From the NCBI GenBank assembly GCA_043497085.1, contig JBIEKI010000008.1: a stretch of DNA of 64,000 bases, one strand, 5' to 3'. The stretch comes from Thalassobacillus sp043497085 (GTDB lineage Bacteria; Bacillota; Bacilli; Bacillales; Halobacillaceae). Of this stretch, positions 32,634-40,908 are shown piece after piece. Positions within the stretch are counted from its first letter, which is position 1. The number at the start of each line of letters is the position of its first letter. The translations under genes and the position numbers were made by a program. Below the pieces are notes generated by a model. The model made no database searches. It was not told the origin of the DNA and saw only the letters and a list, made by a program, of their open reading frames with translations.

Positions 32634-34802
32634 TTAAAGCACCTTCTTAGGATCGAGTTTTTGCATTTGCGCGGCACAGGCTTTGAATTCCGGCATTCTG
32701 GATTTAGGATCAAGAGCTGGAATCGTCAATAGGTTTATCGATTCTTCATGGCCGAAATGGTACGGGACAAATACCGTGTCTTTACGGATCGCTTCCGTCA
32801 CTTTCACTTTATAGACGGCTTCCCCTCTCCGGGTATAAAGCCGAATTCTTTCATCATGTTCCATGTCGTATTCTGCTGCTGTTTCCGGATGCACCTCTAC
32901 GTAAGGTTCAGGGCACATGTCTTTCAAAAATTTGATTCTTCTTGTCTGGTTGCCGGATAAGTAATGGTATACAACACGTCCGGTTGTCAAGCGGAGCGGA
33001 TACTCTTCGCAAGGTTCTTCTGCTGGTGGACGGTAAGGCAAGGCACAAATTTGGGCTTTACCATCTGCATGATAGAATTTCTTATCTAAGAACATATGTG
33101 GTGTCCCTTGATCTTCATCATTCTTACATGGCCAGAACACACCATCCTGTTTTTCGATCTTATCCCAGGTAGCACCATAGTAGTCGGCACTTCCACCTTT
33201 GGAAGCTAAGCGGAATTCCTCCGCAACATCCTTGGCTGTCTTCAAATGAGCGAAGTTTTTTCCTTTTCCAAGACGTTCTGCAAGTTCAACCTGCATCTGC
33301 CAATCAGGCTTGGATTCACCTAATGGTTCCTGGGCTTTATTGATTTTGATGATTCGCCCTTCGATGTTCGTTACCGTTCCTTCGTCCTCTGACCATGTAA
33401 CAGAAGGCAAGATCACATCGGCAAATTCAGCGGATTCTGATAAGTAAAAGTCAGCACAAACCATGAAGTCGAGCTTTTTCATTGCGTTTCGGACAAAATT
33501 CAAATTCGGTGCCGATACGGCTGGGTTGGAACAAAGCAGATATAGGCCGCGAATTTCTTTTTGATCCATCAATTCGAACATTTCATAAGCGGAAACACCT
33601 GGTTTCGGCATTTCTTCCGGCGTGATGCCCCATACGTTACAGACCTCTTGTACGTGCTGCGGGTTGGTGAGCTTACGGTAGCCGGGAAGCAAATCGGATT
33701 TCTGGCCATGCTCCCTTCCTCCCTGACCATTACCCTGGCCTGTGAAGGTAGCTACGCCTGATTTTGGACGGCCGATTTTGCCAGTGACAAGCGCCATGTT
33801 GGTGTATCCAGAAACGTTGTCTACGCCTTTATGCTGCTGTTCGATACCTCGTGCAAACATGACAACGGCATTTGGAGCTTTTCCATAGATCTCTGCAGCT
33901 CTTTCAATCTTCTCTGGTGCTACACCAGTCAAGGAGCTTGTATATTCCGGGGTGAATTGTCTTACCAGTTCTTTTGTTTCTTCAAAACCGTTCGTATGCT
34001 GCTTGACGAATTCTTCATCGGCATACCCTTTTTCAATTAATAAATGAACAATTCCATTCGCTAAAGCCAGGTCTGTGCCCGGTTTCAGGTCAAGATGCAG
34101 ATCTGCCCTTCTTGCAATCGGGGTTTCACGGGGATCAACAACGATGATATAACCGCCGCGTTCCTGCACATTCCAAATACGGAACATGGAAGTTGGATGG
34201 CACTCCGCTGTATTACTTCCGGCTATGAACAAGCAATCAGTTTCATGAATATCCGTCCAGGGAAGTGTGGAGCCACGGTCGACACCAAAGGAGCGAAGGA
34301 AACCGCCAGCTGCACTCGACATACAAAAACGGCCGTTGTAATCGATATAGCGTGTACCTAAGGCCACACGGGCAAACTTTCCTGTCAGATAACATTTCTC
34401 ATTGGTCATGGATACACCACTGAATACAGATAAACTGTCTTTTCCGTAATTTTGCTGCAGTTCACCGAATTTCTCAGCGATCAAATCGTAGGCTTCCTCC
34501 CAGCTTGCTTCCCGGAATCCTTCTTTTGTTCCTTTTAATGACGCATCGTCACGAATCAATGGGCGAAGAATGCGGTCATCATGGTTCGTCTGCTGGTAGG
34601 CGGTCACCCCTTTCGGGCACATCTTACCGACCGTGACCGGCCAATCGTAGCGAGGCTCGACACCGATGATTTTATTGGTCATTGTGTTCACACGTAAGTT
34701 CATACCGCACTGCATCCCGCAGTAGCTGCAGTGTGTCTTGATCAATTTTTCATTCGGGTGTTCGACATTCTCTATCTCTTTATAAAATTTATCCCTTTGC
34801 AT
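32634..34802 (-). CDS. Nas/Nap-type nitrate reductase, molybdopterin catalytic subunit
   Basis: A 722-residue molybdopterin oxidoreductase. The N-terminal 4Fe-4S ligands are C25, C28, C32 and C62 (CSYCGMQCG and KMCPKG). The Mo ligand Cys appears in DYNGRFCMSSAAGG near residue 160, as in NasC, NarB and NapA. Later motifs include IVVDPRETPIARRADLHL and TGQGNGQGGREHGQKSD, also typical of the Nas/NarB group. No Tat signal. Bacillus NasC is assimilatory, but this gene travels with ferredoxin, Rieske, cytochrome-b-like and nitrate-sensing genes and no nitrite reductase, which suggests respiratory or redox-balancing use. ATG behind AAGGAGG. Confidence 0.88.
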   Translation of the reverse strand: MQRDKFYKEIENVEHPNEKLIKTHCSYCGMQCGMNLRVNTMTNKIIGVEPRYDWPVTVGKMCPKGVTAYQQTNHDDRILRPLIRDDASLKGTKEGFREASWEEAYDLIAEKFGELQQNYGKDSLSVFSGVSMTNEKCYLTGKFARVALGTRYIDYNGRFCMSSAAGGFLRSFGVDRGSTLPWTDIHETDCLFIAGSNTAECHPTSMFRIWNVQERGGYIIVVDPRETPIARRADLHLDLKPGTDLALANGIVHLLIEKGYADEEFVKQHTNGFEETKELVRQFTPEYTSSLTGVAPEKIERAAEIYGKAPNAVVMFARGIEQQHKGVDNVSGYTNMALVTGKIGRPKSGVATFTGQGNGQGGREHGQKSDLLPGYRKLTNPQHVQEVCNVWGITPEEMPKPGVSAYEMFELMDQKEIRGLYLLCSNPAVSAPNLNFVRNAMKKLDFMVCADFYLSESAEFADVILPSVTWSEDEGTVTNIEGRIIKINKAQEPLGESKPDWQMQVELAERLGKGKNFAHLKTAKDVAEEFRLASKGGSADYYGATWDKIEKQDGVFWPCKNDEDQGTPHMFLDKKFYHADGKAQICALPYRPPAEEPCEEYPLRLTTGRVVYHYLSGNQTRRIKFLKDMCPEPYVEVHPETAAEYDMEHDERIRLYTRRGEAVYKVKVTEAIRKDTVFVPYHFGHEESINLLTIPALDPKSRMPEFKACAAQMQKLDPKKVL

Positions 34803-35877
34803 TTTGGTTGGCCTCCTTGGTTTTTACCTCATGAGTTGGAAATCCTGAGAATCTAGCGATGCGGTATTTACGCCGGCAAGGGAGACACAATTCAGCCAGA
34901 TTGAATCCATCCTTCTCCATTGTGAAATCTATTTCATTGGTTCCTAATACGTTGACTACGTCCTGTGACTGTTCCGTTGAAACGAATCCGTCACCACAAA
35001 CCTTACATTCCTTCATCGATTTCTCGCCATAATGTTCACGGTAGTTTCTTGCAAACACACTGAGCGGACGGAATGGAATATGAGCAAGCTTACCGAATGG
35101 CAGATAAATCAATGTAACAATGACAGAGTATTGATGAATGAGCGACATCACATAATGACCCGCTCCATGTAAGAACACGTTCATGAATGTCAAAATCAAA
35201 CCGGTAATACTGATGAAAAGCAATAAGTAAAGCGGCAGGAAGTCATATAAGAATTTTTGTTCTGCTCTTGCCTGCATATTTTTCAAACGGCGGTAAAGAG
35301 CCATGCTGACCCCGATGATTACCATGATGGCTGTGAAATTCAATGCGTTATAAGAAAGAAATGCAATGACGCCATCAGCCGGGACTGTGATTAAATCGAT
35401 TCCCATCGCTACAATCGTATAGTAGCCGCCTTCTTCCATCGTGAAGTACATCCAGCCAAACACGAGTGGGAAAGTAACCAGACAAGACAGGATGACACCC
35501 CATCCAATCAGCAAGTGCTGGGTCCATCGGTAAATTCCCCTATTCCAAATGAATTGGTATGTAGCCAGGTGATTGGCCGATGTTTTTGGCGTTGATTTAC
35601 GGAACAATAATTTAATCCCTTTTTTGATAATGATTTTTGTCGGTGGTCTTTCTCCCCAAGCAATGAATCGGTAGAAGAATCCAGCGATGAATACGAATGT
35701 ACCCACCATATATCCGTACAAGTTCAAGTCGACATGTGTGAACATTCTCGTTCCGATGAACATCAACACGATAATCGCACTGACGGTAAGAAACATGGAC
35801 TTTGCAAATTTCGAAGCAAATGCATTATTAATGGAATGAGTTGCTTTCATTGGTTTTCTTAACACTGTTTCAGCCAT
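34789..35877 (-). CDS. Multi-helix cytochrome-b-like membrane protein with C-terminal Cys motifs
   Basis: A 362-residue integral membrane protein, first in the operon. About six to seven helices are seen; His residues at helix borders (for example RWTQHLLIGWG and GAGHYVMSLIHQY) are candidate haem b ligands, as in NarI-like quinol-oxidising subunits. The cytosolic C-terminal 80 residues contain CKVCGDGF and later CLPCRRK, a possible zinc or iron site. It overlaps the start of the catalytic subunit by 14 bases. The ATG at 35877 has AAGGGG 8 bases upstream. Role as the quinol-facing membrane anchor is inferred. Confidence 0.8.
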   Translation of the reverse strand: MAETVLRKPMKATHSINNAFASKFAKSMFLTVSAIIVLMFIGTRMFTHVDLNLYGYMVGTFVFIAGFFYRFIAWGERPPTKIIIKKGIKLLFRKSTPKTSANHLATYQFIWNRGIYRWTQHLLIGWGVILSCLVTFPLVFGWMYFTMEEGGYYTIVAMGIDLITVPADGVIAFLSYNALNFTAIMVIIGVSMALYRRLKNMQARAEQKFLYDFLPLYLLLFISITGLILTFMNVFLHGAGHYVMSLIHQYSVIVTLIYLPFGKLAHIPFRPLSVFARNYREHYGEKSMKECKVCGDGFVSTEQSQDVVNVLGTNEIDFTMEKDGFNLAELCLPCRRKYRIARFSGFPTHEVKTKEANQNAKG

Positions 35878-35971
35878 TTTCAATTCCCCTTCGCTTAACT
35901 TTTTTATGTGTTTGTGTGATCCCTGTAAGTTGTTAATTTAATTATAGAAAGCAAAGGTGTTTTTCGTAATC

Positions 35972-36007
35972 GGGGAAACTCCCTATCCTCTCAGGGAAAT
36001 CCCCCTA
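35972..36007 (-). promoter_or_regulatory. Two TAGGG-type palindromes upstream of the nitrate operon
   Basis: On the minus strand two adjacent sites of the form TAGGG-(5 or 6)-CCC occur (35993-36007 and 35972-35985), about 95-130 bases before the first coding start. They resemble the TAGGGNNNNCCCTA type palindrome described for NreC and the heptamer pairs of NarL regulators. The locus encodes such a regulator at 27915-28571. Confidence 0.6.
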
Positions 36008-36030
36008 TTTATTTTTCAAGCTCAAACGTA

Positions 36031-36532
36031 GTTGTTTTTTCATAAGAGACTTATTCAATTTAGGACCGTAAAGTCGAAGACTTTATTTCGAGATGGTTAT
36101 CTGGATAGTGGTCCGGTGGGGAACGGCTCCCTTTCCGCGGGCATGCGCTGAGCCTCCTCAGACTTTGTCTTCCGGGGTCTCACCTGTCATTTTCATCCCG
36201 CAGGAGTCTCGCCGTTCCCCTCCGGACCTTGCCGAAAGAAGTTCTCGAAATCACACTTGTGAGGGAAACCCCATAATATTTGAAAGAAGACTTCTCCCTT
36301 TTTATCCTTTATAAATGATTCAGTATGAAGTTTTAGTGGTATATTCTTTCTCTTTTTTGATGGGTCCGTTTTATTACAAGCTGGCTGGATGGGTAGGGAA
36401 ACGACGAGACTCCCGCGGGAGAAGGGGCTAGGCGAGATCCCACAGGGCGCAGCCCGAGGAAGCTTGCCAGGTCCCCCGCAGGAAAGCGAGTCATTTCCCA
36501 GCCCATCCCATTGCTCTTGTGGTAACGGACCC
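36031..36532. repeat. Composite inverted-arm repeat, copy 1
   Basis: About 500 bases. A left GC-rich arm (about 36101-36245) and a right arm (about 36385-36505) are related inverted copies: the left ends in GCAGGAGTCTCGCCGTTCCC and the right begins with GGGAAACGACGAGACTCCCG, its near reverse complement. A roughly 120-base AT-rich core separates them. A second copy with the same order, including the core, lies at 63491-64000. No real gene is seen inside; a 158-codon minus frame across it is incidental. Confidence 0.8.
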
Positions 36533-36534
36533 AT

Positions 36535-36574
36535 AAAAAAAGCAGGAGCCGGGCTGTTCGCCTGGCTCCTGCTT
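36535..36574 (-). terminator. Terminator of the 22-aa microprotein transcript
   Basis: On the minus strand AGCAGGAGCC pairs with GGCTCCTGCT around a 12-base loop, followed by T7. Confidence 0.85.
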
Positions 36575-36590
36575 TCATTCATTGTTCTTA

Positions 36591-36659
36591 TTAAATCATT
36601 GATAAAATGGCACCGATCACAACAATTGCACCAATAATCATTAAAATTGTACGGATCAT
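36591..36659 (-). CDS. 22-aa hydrophobic microprotein
   Basis: A minute gene: ATG preceded by AAGGA with about 9 bases spacing, 22 codons, TAA, and a strong terminator 17 bases later on the same strand. The peptide starts MIRTILMIIGAIVVIG and is hydrophobic almost to its end, with one Arg near the N-terminus, so it would form a single membrane helix. Gene structure rather than similarity is the argument that it is real. Small single-helix proteins in Bacillus often modulate membrane enzymes or act as toxins; no role can be read from this one. Confidence 0.6.
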   Translation of the reverse strand: MIRTILMIIGAIVVIGAILSMI

Positions 36660-36799
36660 TCATCTTCATCCTTTCTTAACATGTCACTTTCTACTAATAG
36701 GTTCCCTTAAATATGTATAAGTTAAACCCATTTCAACAAATGGAAATATACCCCATCTCATGTGATATTATCCTTTTTGAAAAATTTTCAGAAAAAGGG

Positions 36800-36828
36800 T
36801 TGTAAAACACCTGCTTCATCACTATAAT
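36800..36828 (+). promoter_or_regulatory. Sigma-A promoter of the threonine operon
   Basis: TTGTAA at 36800-36805 and TATAAT at 36823-36828, exactly 17 bases apart, 56 bases before the hom start codon. Confidence 0.75.
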
Positions 36829-36884
36829 GTCCTTTATACGTAAACGAATGTACTTTCTATAAATACAAAAGGAGGACGAAGGAC

Positions 36885-38183
36885 ATGACACAAACAATCT
36901 CCATAGGCCTGCTCGGGTTAGGTACCGTAGGAAGCGGTGTCGTGCATATTATTGAACAACATCAAGATAAACTGAAGCACCAGGTCGGCTGTAATGTGGA
37001 AGTAAAACACATACTAGTCAACAACCTGGAGAAAAAGCGCGATGTTGTCCTGAACGGAGCAAAATTGACAGCCAATCCAGATGATGTACTCAACGATCCA
37101 GACCTGGATGTCATCATCGAAGTGATGGGCGGGGTCGATGGGACGAAAGACTATATTGTCCAAGCCCTCCAAAATAAAAAACATGTCGTGACTGCCAACA
37201 AAGATTTAATGGCTGTTCACGGCAGCGAATTGCTGGAAGTGGCGTCTGAAAACCGCTGCGATTTATTTTATGAAGCCTCTGTCGCTGGTGGTATCCCCAT
37301 CCTTCGCAGTCTGGTGGAAGGCCTCTCTTCTGATCGAATTACAAAGATGATGGGGATCCTTAACGGAACAACCAATTATATTCTGACTAAAATGACACAG
37401 GAAGGCGCCGCCTACGACGACGTACTGAAAGAAGCACAGGAATTAGGATATGCAGAGGCTGATCCTACGGCGGATGTCGAAGGAATCGATGCCGCCAGAA
37501 AGATTGCAATTCTCGGAACACTCGGCTTCTCGATGCATCTTGATTTGGATGATGTGTCGATTGCAGGCATCTCCCAGGTTTCAAAAGAGGATCTCGACTA
37601 TAGTAAACAGCTCGGCTATACGATGAAGCTGATCGGCATAGCTGACCGAACCGGGGATAAAGTCGAAGTTAGTGTGCAACCGGCATTATTTCCGGAAACT
37701 CACCCGCTCGCCGCTGTAAACGATGAATTCAATGCCGTATATGTGTATGGCGAAGCCGTCGGTGAAACGATGTTCTACGGACCTGGGGCCGGTAAACTGC
37801 CGACTGCCACTGCTGTCGTTTCAGACCTTGTAGAGGTAATGAAAAATATCCGCCTAGGCGTAACTGGCAACAGCGCTGTTTTACCGCAGTTCGAAAAAAG
37901 CTTAAAAAACGATGATGAAATTGAAGCAAAATACTTCTTACGTCTGCATGCGAAGGACCAGCCAGGTACTTTTTCAGCATTAACTGCCTTGTTTTCCAGT
38001 TATGGCGTAAGTTTAGAAAAAATCTTACAGCAGCCTGCAAAAGAAGAAGGTGTGGCAGATATCGTGATGACAACCCATACCGTATCCAAGAAAAACTATC
38101 AGGCCATTTTACAACAACTGCATGATTTGGATGTTGTTTCTGAAATCAAAAGCAGTTACCGCGTCGAAGGAGATGAAAGCTGA
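36885..38183 (+). CDS. hom: Homoserine dehydrogenase
   Basis: A 432-residue enzyme reducing aspartate semialdehyde to homoserine, the branch step to threonine and methionine. NAD(P) site LLGLGTVGSGVV at residues 8-19; catalytic domain with ANKDLMA, GGIPILRSL and GILNGTTNYIL; C-terminal ACT domain (about 350-425; HAKDQPGTFSALTALFSSYG) for feedback control by threonine. ATG behind AAAGGAGG. First gene of hom-thrC-thrB with single-base or 4-base overlaps; driven by the promoter at 36800-36828. Confidence 0.97.
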   Translation: MTQTISIGLLGLGTVGSGVVHIIEQHQDKLKHQVGCNVEVKHILVNNLEKKRDVVLNGAKLTANPDDVLNDPDLDVIIEVMGGVDGTKDYIVQALQNKKHVVTANKDLMAVHGSELLEVASENRCDLFYEASVAGGIPILRSLVEGLSSDRITKMMGILNGTTNYILTKMTQEGAAYDDVLKEAQELGYAEADPTADVEGIDAARKIAILGTLGFSMHLDLDDVSIAGISQVSKEDLDYSKQLGYTMKLIGIADRTGDKVEVSVQPALFPETHPLAAVNDEFNAVYVYGEAVGETMFYGPGAGKLPTATAVVSDLVEVMKNIRLGVTGNSAVLPQFEKSLKNDDEIEAKYFLRLHAKDQPGTFSALTALFSSYGVSLEKILQQPAKEEGVADIVMTTHTVSKKNYQAILQQLHDLDVVSEIKSSYRVEGDES

Positions 38184-39244
38184 TGAACTGGAAAGGTCTG
38201 CTCCATCAATACAAAGAATATTTACCAGTCAATGACCAAACACCTAAATTATCTTTATGGGAAGGTAATACCCCATTAATCGCATTAGATAATTTATCCG
38301 AACAACTCGGCGTGGACCTCCACGTCAAGTATGAAGGGCTAAACCCAACTGGTTCATTCAAAGACCGCGGGATGGTGATGGCCGTAGCAAAAGCAAAGGA
38401 AGAAGGCAGTGAAGCAGTCATGTGCGCTTCGACCGGTAATACATCGGCGGCTGCCGCAGCGTATGCTGCCAGAGCTAACATGCGTTGTATCGTGGTCATC
38501 CCAGACGGAAAAATTGCTATGGGGAAAATGGCACAAGCAGTCATGTATGGGGCAGAAATCTATGCCATCAAAGGAAACTTTGATAACGCGATGCAGATGG
38601 TCCGGAACTTAAGCGAAGAAGCACCAATCACACTCGTCAACTCTGTGAACCCTTACCGGATCGAAGGTCAGAAAACAGCTGCCTTTGAAGTATGCGAACA
38701 ACTAGGAACTGCTCCCGACGTACTGGCGATACCAGTTGGAAATGCTGGCAACATAACAGCATACTGGAAAGGATTCCAGGAATACAATGAGCGTAATCAT
38801 ACAGGACTGCCAAGCATGCATGGCTTTGAAGCAGAAGGATCAGCAGCAATCGTGAGAAACGAAGTCGTTGAAAATCCGGAAACCCTGGCGACTGCTATCC
38901 GGATCGGCAACCCTGCCAGCTGGGTTAAAGCTATTGCATCGTCTAATGAATCCAACGGTAAAATTGATTCGGTAACGGATGATGAAATCCTGGAAGCTTA
39001 TCATTTGCTGGCACAATCCGAAGGCGTTTTTGCCGAACCGGCTTCATGTGCCTCGATCGCAGGTATAAAGAAAGATATCGAAAATGGGAACATTAAAAAA
39101 GGCTCCAAAGTAGTCGCTGTCTTGACAGGAAACGGGTTAAAAGATCCCGACTGTGCGATTGAAAATTCCACCTTAAAGCCTGTAGTGCTTCCTAATGAAG
39201 AAGAAGTGGTTTTCGACCATATTTTAGGACGTGTCCAATCATGA
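38183..39244 (+). CDS. thrC: Threonine synthase
   Basis: A 353-residue PLP enzyme turning O-phosphohomoserine into threonine. The PLP lysine is in NPTGSFKDRGM near residue 61; the substrate loop CASTGNTSAAAAAYAARA follows, and PVGNAGNITAYWKG is the PLP phosphate-binding Gly loop. Its ATG overlaps the hom stop (TGATG) and has GAAGGAG upstream, so the genes are translationally coupled. Length is that of the short Bacillus-type threonine synthase. Confidence 0.97.
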   Translation: MNWKGLLHQYKEYLPVNDQTPKLSLWEGNTPLIALDNLSEQLGVDLHVKYEGLNPTGSFKDRGMVMAVAKAKEEGSEAVMCASTGNTSAAAAAYAARANMRCIVVIPDGKIAMGKMAQAVMYGAEIYAIKGNFDNAMQMVRNLSEEAPITLVNSVNPYRIEGQKTAAFEVCEQLGTAPDVLAIPVGNAGNITAYWKGFQEYNERNHTGLPSMHGFEAEGSAAIVRNEVVENPETLATAIRIGNPASWVKAIASSNESNGKIDSVTDDEILEAYHLLAQSEGVFAEPASCASIAGIKKDIENGNIKKGSKVVAVLTGNGLKDPDCAIENSTLKPVVLPNEEEVVFDHILGRVQS

Positions 39245-40170
39245 AGGCGGGCGGGATGTTCTCGATAAGAGTCCCTGCAAGTACGGCCAATTTAGGACCC
39301 GGATTTGATTCTATCGGGCTTGCTGTCGATCGTTATTTGACACTTTATGTGACTCCGAATGAGGAGTGGTCGTTTGAGGCGAAATCTGAGAACTTGGCCG
39401 GGCTTCCTTCAGGAAAGGATAATCTAATCTACCAAGTGGCTATTACTGTCGCCGAGGCGCACGGAGAGGCTTCTCTCCCTCCCGCAGCTGTCCAATTGAC
39501 GAGTGATTTCCCGATGTCTAAAGGCTTCGGCAGCAGTGCTGCTGCTATTGTTGCTGGAATTGAGCTGGCTGATCAGCTACTTGAGCTCGATCTCTCTTTA
39601 AAGGAAAAAGCACGACATGCCAGCCTTTATGAAGGCCATCCTGATAACGTGGCAGCTTCCTTGTATGGAGGTCTTGTTATCGGCTGCCACCAGAAATATG
39701 ATACGCATATTGTTTTAGGCGGGCGCCCGGACGTCGATATTGTAGCTGTCATCCCAAACTATGAGATGAAAACAGATGAGTCTCGAGGTCTTTTGCCAGA
39801 AAGTTTCCCTTATCATCAAGCAGTTGAAGCGAGCAGTATCAGCAATGTCCTGACAGCTGCCCTCTTGCAAAACGATTGGAAACTGGCAGGAAAAATGATG
39901 ACCGAAGACCTTTTCCATCAACCCTACCGTGTCCAGGCGATTGCGGAATGGGAAAAGATCATGAATTTGAAAGAATCATTACCTATCTATGGGATTGCTA
40001 TCAGCGGTGCAGGTCCGATTCTGCTATGCTTTACCCCTCCCCGAAAAGGAAAGTCAGTGATGCGCAGGTTAGCTCCTCACTTTCCTGATGCAGCTGTTGA
40101 ACTCTTGCAGCCAGCCGGAAAGGGAGTTACCGTCACTCTTGACAGCCATACCTGTTCCGCAGCTAAATAA
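39241..40170 (+). CDS. thrB: Homoserine kinase
   Basis: A 309-residue GHMP kinase phosphorylating homoserine. It shows VPASTANLGPGFDSIG near residue 10, the ATP loop PMSKGFGSSAAAIVAGIE near residue 90, and AISGAGPILLCF near residue 255. The ATG overlaps the thrC stop as ATGA. Last gene of the threonine operon, closed by the hairpin at 40178. Confidence 0.97.
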   Translation: MKAGGMFSIRVPASTANLGPGFDSIGLAVDRYLTLYVTPNEEWSFEAKSENLAGLPSGKDNLIYQVAITVAEAHGEASLPPAAVQLTSDFPMSKGFGSSAAAIVAGIELADQLLELDLSLKEKARHASLYEGHPDNVAASLYGGLVIGCHQKYDTHIVLGGRPDVDIVAVIPNYEMKTDESRGLLPESFPYHQAVEASSISNVLTAALLQNDWKLAGKMMTEDLFHQPYRVQAIAEWEKIMNLKESLPIYGIAISGAGPILLCFTPPRKGKSVMRRLAPHFPDAAVELLQPAGKGVTVTLDSHTCSAAK

Positions 40171-40177
40171 AGTTATC

Positions 40178-40214
40178 AGCCAGCGTTTGTCTCTGAGGGC
40201 TTACGCTGGCTTTT
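40178..40214 (+). terminator. Terminator of the threonine operon
   Basis: AGCCAGCGT pairs with ACGCTGGCT, followed by TTTTCC. Confidence 0.82.
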
Positions 40215-40288
40215 CCTGTTTAGGAAGCATTATCTTTTGACTTGTCTGATACTTACTGCTAGCTTTTGACTTAAAGGGAGGCGGTTTA

Positions 40289-40771
40289 ATGAGTAATGTC
40301 CATGATTTTTCAGCCAAGACAATCACCGGAGAAGATAAGAAGTTAGCCGATTATGAGGGGAAAGTATTGCTTATTGTCAATACCGCAAGCAAATGTGGTT
40401 TTACCCCTCAGTATGAAGGGCTGCAGGAGTTATATGAATCTTATAAAGACCAGGGGTTCGTAGTATTAGGTTTTCCAAGCAACCAGTTCATGAACCAGGA
40501 ACCAGGGTCTGAACAGGATATTCAAGAATTTTGTAAAGTAACCTATGGGGTAAGTTTTCCTATGTTCAGTAAAGTCGATGTCAAAGGCAAAGATGCCCAC
40601 CCGTTGTTTAAACACCTGGTAAAAGAAGCACCTGGTATGATTTCCGATCAGGTTAAATGGAACTTCACCAAATTTCTGGTCGATCAGGACGGAACGGTCA
40701 TCAACCGGTATGCTCCTAAGACAAAGCCCGAAAGTATCGAAGAAGACATCCAAAAATTATTGAACCAATAG
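40289..40771 (+). CDS. Glutathione peroxidase-like thiol peroxidase (BsaA-like)
   Basis: A 160-residue thioredoxin-fold peroxidase that reduces hydroperoxides in the cytoplasm, most likely with thioredoxin or bacillithiol rather than glutathione. The peroxidatic Cys is in NTASKCGFTPQY near residue 36, with the catalytic Gln in FPSNQF near 72 and the Trp-Asn pair in VKWNFTKFLVD near 125. A further Cys near residue 84 (EFCKVTYGV) may resolve. AAAGGGAGG precedes the ATG. Monocistronic between two terminators. Confidence 0.93.
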   Translation: MSNVHDFSAKTITGEDKKLADYEGKVLLIVNTASKCGFTPQYEGLQELYESYKDQGFVVLGFPSNQFMNQEPGSEQDIQEFCKVTYGVSFPMFSKVDVKGKDAHPLFKHLVKEAPGMISDQVKWNFTKFLVDQDGTVINRYAPKTKPESIEEDIQKLLNQ

Positions 40772-40780
40772 TAGATTGCT

Positions 40781-40808
40781 GGACGAGTAAACTTTACTCG
40801 TCCTTTTT
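40781..40808 (+). terminator. Terminator after the peroxidase gene
   Basis: GGACGAGTAAA pairs with TTTACTCGTCC, followed by TTTTT. Confidence 0.9.
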
Positions 40809-40908
40809 ACGTTAAGCCACTGCATGAGCTGATGTAATGTGAGACTTCCCTTCCCCACATAATACCGGCCCAGGAAGCATATGTTTAAAACCGGGGAGGT
40901 GTCATTAT

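Noticed and set aside
35905..35925. FNR/ArcR box before the nitrate operon
   Set aside because: TGTG-TTTG-TGTGATC has only one good half; it does not fit TGTGA-N6-TCACA.
36193..36669. 158-codon minus-strand open frame
   Set aside because: Crosses the terminator and GC-rich arms of the composite repeat; the 22-aa frame explains the ribosome site better.
36660..36884. Threonine-type leader attenuator before hom
   Set aside because: No leader peptide with Thr codons and no terminator between the promoter at 36800 and the hom start.
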